Shown here in pieces: positions 16,577 to 22,897 of a stretch of 45,207 bases of DNA (the stretch's first letter is position 1; each line of letters opens with the position of its first letter). Location: NCBI GenBank assembly GCA_030532575.1, contig JAUNKV010000023.1, positions 1 through 45,207 of the forward strand, given 5' to 3'. Position numbers and translations under genes: made by a program. The notes beneath the pieces were generated by a model. That model had not been told where the DNA came from. It did not search any database and saw only the letters and a program-made list of their open reading frames with translations. This DNA comes from Propionibacteriaceae bacterium (GTDB taxonomy: Bacteria; Actinomycetota; Actinomycetes; Propionibacteriales; Propionibacteriaceae).

Positions 16577-17340
16577 CACGCCTCCTGACCCAGGGTAGTG
16601 CGGCGTCGGGCGATGGCGGCGCGACTGGCCTCACCGACTGAGGTGAGTGAGCGCATAAGGCTCGAGGAGGCGAAGCGCTTGGCGGCCGGCTTGCCGATCG
16701 AGAGGTGCTCAGCGTTGACCGGATCCCAGGCGACTGACTCCAGGAGAGGCAGACCGATCTGCTTGGCGATGTCCCTGGCGGCATAAGGGCGTCCGGGGCC
16801 GACGACGAGCAGGCGTGAGGGGGTCAGCGCTTCGAGGTCGGAGTCTTCCTGCGGCATCTGCCGAGCGGTGGCCGCGGTGACGGCGATGTCGGGCAGGCGG
16901 CTGGAGGTGGCCAGGATGTTGAGGTCGGCGCCCCACAGAAGAGCAGCACGCTCGTCGTCGGTGCCACGGCTACGGCCCAGGTCGACCAGGACGTCGACGC
17001 CGGCGCTCTCGAGTGACTTGAGGACGGCGGTGATCTCGTCCCACGCGCCGATCAGTGCCGGAGCCTGGTTGGGGCGCTGGATCCCGGGCAGGAGGGTGAG
17101 GTTGTCTCTGGTGAGGGGGATCGTCTGGCGCTTGAGCTCCTCGACGGTGATCTCAGAGCCGACAAGGGGCACGATGCCACGTGTGTACGGGACTTGGCCG
17201 CGCAGGGCACCGGGGAGGATCGAGGAGCCGGAGGTGTCTGCCTCCACGATCATCACCGGGTTGGGCCAGGTGAGGGCGGTGCCCAGAACGGTGGTGGTGA
17301 CGCCGGGGGCGCCCTTGGCCGAAGTGAAGGTGATGAGCAT
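16576..17340 (-). CDS. CpaE/TadZ-like MinD-family protein
   Basis: This 254-residue protein has a SIMIBI (ParA/MinD) fold. MLITFTSAKGAPGVTTTVLG is a P-loop strand, MIVEADTSGSSILPGALRG matches the second motif, and DVLVDLGRSRG is the Walker B region. In CpaE/TadZ proteins this domain places the pilus machine in the cell. The P-loop reads KGAPGVTT, with valine where the usual KGGVGKT has lysine, so ATP hydrolysis may be reduced or lost. It sits between cpaB-like and tadA in the operon. Confidence 0.85.
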   Translation of the reverse strand: MLITFTSAKGAPGVTTTVLGTALTWPNPVMIVEADTSGSSILPGALRGQVPYTRGIVPLVGSEITVEELKRQTIPLTRDNLTLLPGIQRPNQAPALIGAWDEITAVLKSLESAGVDVLVDLGRSRGTDDERAALLWGADLNILATSSRLPDIAVTAATARQMPQEDSDLEALTPSRLLVVGPGRPYAARDIAKQIGLPLLESVAWDPVNAEHLSIGKPAAKRFASSSLMRSLTSVGEASRAAIARRRTTLGQEA

Positions 17341-17346
17341 CGGAGA

Positions 17347-18042
17347 TCAGTCCTGGGAGTCGAGGATGAGGGCGATCTGGTCGCTCGAGGCCAGTGAGGC
17401 GACCTGAGCGGCGGAGTCTTCGGCGACCTGGACGTCGATGATCTGGACCGAGGAGTCTGACGGTGAGGTGTGGACTGCGACGACCGTCCCATACCACGTC
17501 TGGGGGTTCTCGATGCTCGCGGAGCCAGCAGCAGCGACCTGCACAAGGGTCACGGAGTCACCGGACTCGAGTGTCGAGGCGGGAACCTTGGACGGCGACA
17601 GGGCGATGCCGACCAGGGCATGTCCGCTCTGGACGCCGAGGGTCGAGGCCACGGAGTCTGGGCTCAGAGTGGTGCCGGCGTGCAGGTCGGATGTGGCGAG
17701 CTTGCCGACCAGGCTGGAGGCCTGGGAGGAGGGGATCGTGTCCAAGCCAGTCGACCCGTTGGGGATCTCGACGTTGATCAGGTCCTGGGGGGTGATGGCC
17801 TCGCCGCGCGGTACGTCCCGGCCGACTGCGACGACTTGGTAGGAGTCCGACAGGTTCTGCGCCAGTGCCACTCCCCCGAGGCCAGCCACAACGACGAGCG
17901 CTGCTCCCAGAGCCATCATTCGTGGGCGTCTCTGGGGGCGCAGGGGGCTGAGGTCGCCACCGGACAGGGCGCTTTTGGCGCTCTTCTTCTTGGACTTCTT
18001 CTCGTTGGTCTTGGACCGGTCGGGATGGCGCAGGGAGGCCAT
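17347..18042 (-). CDS. CpaB/RcpC-like SAF-domain protein
   Basis: This 231-residue protein has a very basic cytoplasmic N-terminus (SKTNEKKSKKKSAKS), one transmembrane helix (~41-62) and an external SAF domain (VVAVGRDVPRGEAITPQDLINVEI, LATSDLHAGTTLSPDSV, ~70-130), followed by a beta-rich C-terminal region. SAF domains of CpaB/RcpC proteins contact peptidoglycan or glycans and guide the pilus through the envelope. It lies directly upstream of the cpaE-like gene with a 6-base gap. Confidence 0.85.
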   Translation of the reverse strand: MASLRHPDRSKTNEKKSKKKSAKSALSGGDLSPLRPQRRPRMMALGAALVVVAGLGGVALAQNLSDSYQVVAVGRDVPRGEAITPQDLINVEIPNGSTGLDTIPSSQASSLVGKLATSDLHAGTTLSPDSVASTLGVQSGHALVGIALSPSKVPASTLESGDSVTLVQVAAAGSASIENPQTWYGTVVAVHTSPSDSSVQIIDVQVAEDSAAQVASLASSDQIALILDSQD

Positions 18043-18046
18043 AGGG

Positions 18047-18634
18047 TCAGTTCTCCTTGGAGTTGATTATCGTCAGGACGGCGTCCTCAACGAGGATGGA
18101 TCGGTTGCCCAGCCCCAGCTCGTCGACGAGTGAGTCGATGATTTCGAGGTTGGTGTGGGTGAAGCGGGCGAAGAGCTGGCCCCGAATGGCTCCATCGCGC
18201 CGACGCGGTGAGTTCTTGGGGGCCTTGGTGAACAGCTGGCGTCGCTTGGAAGTTTCGGAGGGAGCCTTGGCAGCGAGCGTCTCGTAGGCGTCCTCGATGG
18301 CTTGCTGGATCATCTCAGCGTTGTTGAGGTGACGCTCCTTGGCGGTGTCGGCGATCCAGGTCTTGACCTCGGTACGGACCCAGAACGCAACGGCCTTGGT
18401 GACCTCGTCAAGGGCTGCCGCAGCAGCCTGAGGAGCTGCGGCGGCCTGCTCGGGGACGGTGTCCTCGACGACGGGGACAGCGGCGGCCTCCGTGACCGGT
18501 GTCGATTCGGGAACGGGAGTCGGCTGTGTCGAGGTCTTAGGGCGACGACGGATGGCACCACGCAGGGCGGCAGTGCGATCTGGAGTAGTAGGTGTGGACT
18601 TGCCGAAGTTGACGGTGCGTTCAGCGCTGGCCAT
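18047..18634 (-). CDS. ParA-partner protein with two RHH-like segments
   Basis: This 195-residue protein has a disordered Pro/Ala/Thr-rich N-terminus (~1-75) followed by two possible ribbon-helix-helix units. The first is KAVAFWVRTEVKTWIADTAKE plus NAEMIQQAIEDAYETLA. The second is GQLFARFTHTNLEIIDSLVDELG plus SILVEDAVLTIINS. A basic linker (SKRRQLFTKAPKNSPRRRDG) lies between them. It overlaps the parA-like gene by 14 bases, the usual place for a centromere-binding partner. I read it as a ParG/ParB-like adaptor; a pilus-polarity factor is the alternative. Confidence 0.65.
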   Translation of the reverse strand: MASAERTVNFGKSTPTTPDRTAALRGAIRRRPKTSTQPTPVPESTPVTEAAAVPVVEDTVPEQAAAAPQAAAAALDEVTKAVAFWVRTEVKTWIADTAKERHLNNAEMIQQAIEDAYETLAAKAPSETSKRRQLFTKAPKNSPRRRDGAIRGQLFARFTHTNLEIIDSLVDELGLGNRSILVEDAVLTIINSKEN

Positions 18635-19514
18635 TGGTCACTCCCCCCTTCGTGGCTGCGGCGGCCTCAGCGTCAGCTATCCGGGAGACGATCTCGGTGG
18701 TCAGAGCCTGGTAATCCTGGGCGAGGCCGGCGGCGCTCTGAGCGAACTTCCTGTTCTGGGTCTCCAGCTCGTGGACGAGGAGTCCGCGGTGACGGCACTC
18801 GTAGGCGCAGGTGTCGCTGGTGCGCAGGATGGTCTGGAGGAGCAGGTCCCCGCCTCCGAGGTCACGTGCCAGGGAAATCCGCGCCTTGCGGCGGATTGAA
18901 GTGGCGGAGATCGAGACGCCGGCGATGAAGACGCCAAGGAGGTCGAGTGCGGGGTTGATGGTCACCGCGCTCTGGAAGAGGGTCGTAACGTACTCCAAGC
19001 CGTCCAGAGAGCCGTCGTCCGGCTTGGTGGGGATGACGAGCCAGTGTGCGGCGCCGAGGGCGAGTTTCTGGAGGGTCGGCAACTTCGGAGGCGTGTCGAT
19101 GAGGATGAAGTCATACTCCCCCGCCAGTGGGATGAGGGCGGCTGCCAGGACGTCGCGGTGATCGCGGCCGCTGGGACCCGAGACCTCGGAGTCCAGTAGG
19201 GCGGTCAGCTCGTCGAGGTGCCGGCCGCCGGGGATGACGTCGAGGTTAGGGCGGACGCCGGTCAGAGGTGTCAGGGGCGTGGACGAATCCCTGCGCAATG
19301 CCAGGAAGAGGTTGTCCCCCTCATCAGACTGCTCGCGGTACCCCAGGTCTCGCTGGAGGTTGGCCTGGGGGTCGAGGTCGATCAAGAGCACGCGGTAGCC
19401 GGAGGCGGCGAGTAGGCCACCGACGTTGGCGACTGACGAGGTCTTGAAGACCCCGCCTTTGTCATTGAGGAAGGTCAGCACTCTCGTGAGTTCCGACCTG
19501 TCGACGCTGGTCAT
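18621..19514 (-). CDS. parA: ParA-family partition ATPase
   Basis: This 297-residue ATPase has deviant Walker A NDKGGVFKTS (~17-26) with both lysines present, switch I RVLLIDLDPQANLQ, and Walker B FILIDTPPKLPTLQ. The ATG at 19514 has GGGGAG upstream; the frame is open to 19601 but that part includes the promoter. It is followed by a probable DNA-binding partner and preceded by direct repeats. This makes a complete-looking type Ia/Ib-style partition module, although it also heads the Tad gene series and could position the pilus instead. Confidence 0.9.
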   Translation of the reverse strand: MTSVDRSELTRVLTFLNDKGGVFKTSSVANVGGLLAASGYRVLLIDLDPQANLQRDLGYREQSDEGDNLFLALRRDSSTPLTPLTGVRPNLDVIPGGRHLDELTALLDSEVSGPSGRDHRDVLAAALIPLAGEYDFILIDTPPKLPTLQKLALGAAHWLVIPTKPDDGSLDGLEYVTTLFQSAVTINPALDLLGVFIAGVSISATSIRRKARISLARDLGGGDLLLQTILRTSDTCAYECRHRGLLVHELETQNRKFAQSAAGLAQDYQALTTEIVSRIADAEAAAATKGGVTNGQR

Positions 19515-19737
19515 GGTGTCTCCCCTTGGGTGGCTCAGGACTTTCACCTTCAGTCTAACCATGTAGAACACAATTGGCAAGCGTGTGACAGGAGGTAGCA
19601 CTAGTTAGCACTAGTCCACATGTGTGACCATCGCATGCATGCGAACAACCTCAGATGCCACTGGATGCAAGCGGTGCGCACGTGACGATATGTGCTGCAA
19701 TAAAACAGCACGTGAGGGCTGTTGATGTCTGAGTGGG
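19515..19737. promoter_or_regulatory. parA promoter and candidate parS repeats
   Basis: On the minus strand TTGCCA (19575-19580), a 17-base spacer and TAGACT (19552-19557) form a good sigma-70-type promoter for parA. Upstream are two abutting copies of TAGCACTAGT (19596-19615), a TGTGACCA (19623-19630) like those in the candidate origin, and GCATGCATGC (19633). Near the sigma-like gene a GTGCTG-caataaaa-CAGCAC hairpin (~19692) may end transcription. The repeats are natural candidates for the centromere or an operator. Confidence 0.55.
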
Positions 19738-20463
19738 TCAGGCGTTCAGTGAGGACCACTGAGCGAGGCGCCGAAGGGCTCGAGATCGACGCTGCCGGAG
19801 GGCAGCCCTGGTGAGCTTGAGGTCCTGAGCGACCTCCTCGTCATCGAGGTCGTCGAGGAAGGTGGCGAGCAGCAGGCGGGTCTCGTCCAGGCTCAGCACC
19901 CCTGCTTCGGAGGCGCGCGCCAGAAGGTCCAGGGCGAGCGCCCGACGGTCGTCATCCTCGAGGTGAGCGATGGCGTCGAGATCGTCGGGAGGGAGGAGTG
20001 AGGTCTCGGCGAGGGCAGTGTCAGGATCGGCCCACTTGCCGCACATCCGCTTGAGGAAGTCTCCGCGGAGGTTTGCAGCTGCCTGGGTGGGGTTGCGGTG
20101 CAGGGGGAAGGTCCGGATCGTCTCCCACATTGCCGTGACGGCGATGCTGAGAATCTCCTCGTGGGGGTACCTGTCGGTGCAGCGGCGGATCGTCGCCTCG
20201 ATCAGCGGGCGGAAGGCGTGAAGCACTACGCGGCCGGCGTCGGAGTCGTGGGAGGCGATGTCGAGCATGGCCCACAGGGTTTGTGAACTGGGGGAGATCC
20301 CCTGGGAGGGGTTGCCCTGAATCACGTCGATGAGGTCGGCCGGGCACGTGGCGTTGGCCAAGCATGGGTGGACCGAGCTCCACCGGGCGATGAGGTGGGG
20401 AGTGGGGTGCGTCAGGGAGTCGCGGTCCGAGGCGAGGGCGGTGCGAGTGCGCGTGAGAGACAT
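19738..20463 (-). CDS. Sigma-70-like regulator
   Basis: This 241-residue protein has a region resembling sigma region 2 (SDAGRVVLHAFRPLIEATIRR, AVTAMWETIRTFP) and a C-terminal helix-turn-helix (DDLDDEEVAQDLKLTRAALRQRRSRALRRLAQW) like sigma region 4. The ATG at 20463 has AAGGAG directly upstream; the open frame to 20562 is not needed. It is transcribed away from the type IV secretion operon. It may direct RNA polymerase to the repeated promoter element at 6658, 20633 and 31981, which is inference. Confidence 0.75.
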   Translation of the reverse strand: MSLTRTRTALASDRDSLTHPTPHLIARWSSVHPCLANATCPADLIDVIQGNPSQGISPSSQTLWAMLDIASHDSDAGRVVLHAFRPLIEATIRRCTDRYPHEEILSIAVTAMWETIRTFPLHRNPTQAAANLRGDFLKRMCGKWADPDTALAETSLLPPDDLDAIAHLEDDDRRALALDLLARASEAGVLSLDETRLLLATFLDDLDDEEVAQDLKLTRAALRQRRSRALRRLAQWSSLNA

Positions 20464-20632
20464 GGGTGGCTCCTTCCTTGTCCAGTCGCCCCTGACGCTC
20501 GTGATCCCCCCTTGCCGGAACCCCTTGACGAGAAGCCTCCGCAATCGTGTGACCTTTCTCATACTGAGTTGACGGGGTCTACCTTTCCGCAGAATGCCAG
20601 CGATTCACGCTCCCCAAACTGCTCGCCGTCAG

Positions 20633-20677
20633 CTGTCACAGGACAGCTCGCGAAGGGGCTTATTTCCAAGTGAGAGG
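20633..20677 (+). promoter_or_regulatory. Conserved promoter/operator element, copy 2 of 3
   Basis: CTGTCACAG (20633-20641) and GGGGCTTATTTCCAAGTGAG (from 20655) have the same 22-base start-to-start spacing as the copies at 6658-6687 and 31981. The palindrome is weaker here (CTTATTTCCAAG). It lies ~100 bases upstream of the first type IV secretion gene. Confidence 0.6.
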
Positions 20678-20709
20678 CAGCGATGTCTCTACGGGATTGC
20701 CCGCAAACG

Positions 20710-20743
20710 GCGGGACGGTGGGAGTGGCTCCTCACCGTCCCGC
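20710..20743 (+). promoter_or_regulatory. Leader hairpin of the type IV secretion operon
   Basis: An 11-bp perfect stem (GCGGGACGGTG / CACCGTCCCGC) has an inner GGAG-tgg-CTCC stem. It lies between the promoter element and the GTG start at 20775. No T-run follows, so it is more likely an mRNA-stabilising or control structure than a terminator. Confidence 0.5.
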
Positions 20744-20774
20744 TACCCCCGAGACCGAGTGAGAGGAACCAACC

Positions 20775-21953
20775 GTGGCCAAGAGGAGCTGGAAGTCGAT
20801 TCGCGCCGTCGCGGACACCGACAAGGCCAATGAGACCGAGCAGCTCGACGAGGGGAAGGTCGCTGGTCGCGCCCGCCGTCTTCCGGGACTGGGCAAGTGG
20901 TCTAAGAAGTCTGAGGAAGCCCCTGTCGCCCACTCCCACTCGTGGACCAATGGCGCGTCCCTGACCACCCGTGCCACCGGTGTCCTGATCCTGGCCGCCA
21001 TCGCGTGCGGCCCCGTCGCACTGGTCACCAGCCACTCCGGCTCCTCACGACAGAGCACCCCCACTGTCCAGACGACCGCCTCTACCGCAGACCAGCAGGA
21101 GTCGGCCGCAGCCGGCCAGGCTGGCCTCGAGATCGTCCAGGCGTGGCTGTCCGCGACCAAGACGGACCACGCGCAGCTCGACGCGCTCATGGGGTCGTCG
21201 TCGAGCACCTTAGGGGACCAGGCCATCGCCTACTCCGATCTCCAGGTCGCCAGCGTCGCCCCGAGCGCGACCGCCTCCGTGTGGACCGTCATCGTCACCG
21301 CGACGGTCCCTGCCAGTACTGAGCAGGAGGGGGCCAGTGCCACCGCGACGGTCCCTGCCAGTACTGAGCAGGAGGGGGCCAGTGCCACCGCGACTCCCAC
21401 GCCCGACGGCCCTGAGACCGCGAGCGCGGCGGTGCGTGTCGCGTGGCAGGTGCCGGTCAGGGTCGTCGAGGGGGAGTCAGGGCTGGAGAGTTCGGCGGTG
21501 GCGTGGCCTGCGCCGACGACGTTGAGTCAGGTCGTGACCGGTGGAGTTGATGGGTACGGGGTGACGCTGTCGACCTCGTCTGCATTGGGGCAGACGGTTC
21601 AGGAACTGCTCACGGCGTATATCACCGGTGGTGACGTGACTCGGATGATCTCGCCTGAGACCAAGCTCGAGGCGCTTCCGGTGGGCGTGTACACGTCGGC
21701 GGCTCTGACGAGTGTGAGTGCTCAGGGTTGGAACACTGACTGGACGAGCAATCCGCCCGAGGGACAGGTGATCCAGGTGATGGCGATGGCGACGCTGACG
21801 TCGTCCTCGCAGGCTGTTTCGACTTCCTCATGGGCCTTGACCCTCAAGGTCCGTGCAGGTCGGTGGGAGGTGTTGTCGATCGACGGCGCTCCCGCATCCG
21901 TGGAGGACGGCTCCTCGTCCTCGGCAACCCCGACTCCTGAAGGAGACAAGTGA
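20775..21953 (+). CDS. TcpC-like conjugation protein (VirB8-like)
   Basis: This 392-residue protein has a basic cytoplasmic N-terminus, one transmembrane helix (~65-85) and an exterior part with two NTF2-like units (LEIVQAWLSATKTDHAQLDAL...; VQELLTAYITGGDVTRMI...WALTLKVRAGRWEVLSIDG). This is the layout of TcpC/VirB8-family proteins, which scaffold Gram-positive conjugation machines. The GTG start has GAGAGGAA ahead. Between strands of the first unit it carries a perfect 45-base tandem duplication (21297-21386) encoding TVPASTEQEGASATA twice. It is the first gene of the operon. Confidence 0.85.
   Translation: MAKRSWKSIRAVADTDKANETEQLDEGKVAGRARRLPGLGKWSKKSEEAPVAHSHSWTNGASLTTRATGVLILAAIACGPVALVTSHSGSSRQSTPTVQTTASTADQQESAAAGQAGLEIVQAWLSATKTDHAQLDALMGSSSSTLGDQAIAYSDLQVASVAPSATASVWTVIVTATVPASTEQEGASATATVPASTEQEGASATATPTPDGPETASAAVRVAWQVPVRVVEGESGLESSAVAWPAPTTLSQVVTGGVDGYGVTLSTSSALGQTVQELLTAYITGGDVTRMISPETKLEALPVGVYTSAALTSVSAQGWNTDWTSNPPEGQVIQVMAMATLTSSSQAVSTSSWALTLKVRAGRWEVLSIDGAPASVEDGSSSSATPTPEGDK
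21297..21386 (+). repeat. 45-bp perfect tandem duplication inside the tcpC-like gene
   Basis: Two identical 45-base units (21297-21341, 21342-21386) beginning ACCGCGACGGTCCCTGCC keep the frame and add fifteen residues. Perfect identity indicates a recent slippage event in a linker, so copy number probably varies between strains. Confidence 0.9.
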
Positions 21954-22270
21954 TGAATCCCGTTACTTACGCTGCGGCGACTGTTCACGGTGCTGCTGTC
22001 CAGGCCGGCATCTTCGACTCCGCCAACAGTCTCATCTCCGAGGCGACGACGACTGTGAAGGGTATCGTCGCGCTGGCGGCGATCTGCGTTGTGCTGGTGG
22101 CGATGTGGGCCTCGAAGTCGTGGAAGACGACGGCGACGGTGGTGGCGCTGGCGGTGTTCGTGGTCTGGCTGATCAGCTTCAATGGCATTTCCAGTCTCGC
22201 GAGCCAGGTGAATGGTGAATTGCAGGGCGCCGCCCTGGTTCCGTCGGCCTCGCACGTGCTGAACGGCTGA
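21953..22270 (+). CDS. Small two-helix membrane protein (VirB2/TcpD-like position)
   Basis: This 105-residue protein has two hydrophobic segments (GIVALAAICVVLVAMWA and ATVVALAVFVVWLISF) separated by SKSWKTT. The size, paired helices and place after tcpC match the small membrane or pilin-like subunit of Gram-positive type IV secretion operons. The ATG overlaps the preceding stop (TGATG) with AAGGAG upstream. Assignment is by topology and context. Confidence 0.7.
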   Translation: MNPVTYAAATVHGAAVQAGIFDSANSLISEATTTVKGIVALAAICVVLVAMWASKSWKTTATVVALAVFVVWLISFNGISSLASQVNGELQGAALVPSASHVLNG

Positions 22271-22274
22271 ATCG

Positions 22275-22892
22275 ATGGCTGGGGCGACGAGCGAGGCTAA
22301 CGGCGGTGAGGTGGAGGCCGCGCGCTGGTACACGGGCACCCGTCGCATCCCTACCGTCATCGGCAAGCTTCCCACGGGGGAGAAGCTGATCGGTGGTCCG
22401 TATACGGTGTCCCAGCTCCTGACGATGCTGGGACTGTTCCTCGGGCTGTTCGCCACCCGGTCAGCATGGTCGATGTCCAATGGGGTGACCAACATGGCTG
22501 TCCTTGTGGTCGGACCAATCTTCGCCGGCTGGGTGGTGGCTCGGATCCCGTGGAACGTGCGCAGCCCGCTGACGACTGCGAGCGCCCTGCCCTCCACGTG
22601 GGGCGCGAGGCACGGTCGAGTGCGCGGTGTGGTGTGCAAGGTCCCCAAGGTCCACACGGAGCGGCCCGTGGCCCTTGTGGACCTGCTGGACAAGAACCAA
22701 GCGGTGGACCTCGAGCCGACGCTCGCGAGCGCGGTGGCGTCGGTGGCCGAGGTGCCGCCGGTTGTGGAGGTCGTCGCAGTGAGTGCGGCGGTGGAGAAGA
22801 TCGAGGGGTCCGAGCCTGTGATGGCTGGGACATCGGTGGCGCCGAGGAGCGCTGTGCAGTCGCTCCTGGCGGGTGCTGCGAGGAGGAGCTGA
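22275..22892 (+). CDS. TcpE/PrgI-like membrane protein
   Basis: This 205-residue protein has RWYTGTRRIPTVIGKLPTGEKLIGGPYT followed by two transmembrane helices (~48-60, ~72-92), a layout common to the small integral protein placed just before VirB4 in actinobacterial conjugation operons. The C-terminal half (~125-205) is a low-complexity Val/Ala/Glu cytoplasmic tail. It starts 4 bases after the previous gene. Confidence 0.7.
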   Translation: MAGATSEANGGEVEAARWYTGTRRIPTVIGKLPTGEKLIGGPYTVSQLLTMLGLFLGLFATRSAWSMSNGVTNMAVLVVGPIFAGWVVARIPWNVRSPLTTASALPSTWGARHGRVRGVVCKVPKVHTERPVALVDLLDKNQAVDLEPTLASAVASVAEVPPVVEVVAVSAAVEKIEGSEPVMAGTSVAPRSAVQSLLAGAARRS

Positions 22893-22897
22893 GGACG

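Noticed and set aside
6956-20463. Type II secretion or competence pilus instead of Tad
   Set aside because: The set CpaB, CpaE, CpaF, TadB, TadC, short Flp and TadE is specific for Tad. No major pseudopilin of the GspG type and no ComEC-like gene.
22466-22897. Upstream extension of the VirB4 frame
   Set aside because: It lies over the TcpE-like gene in another frame and has low-complexity shadow composition. ATG 22898 has an excellent ribosome site.
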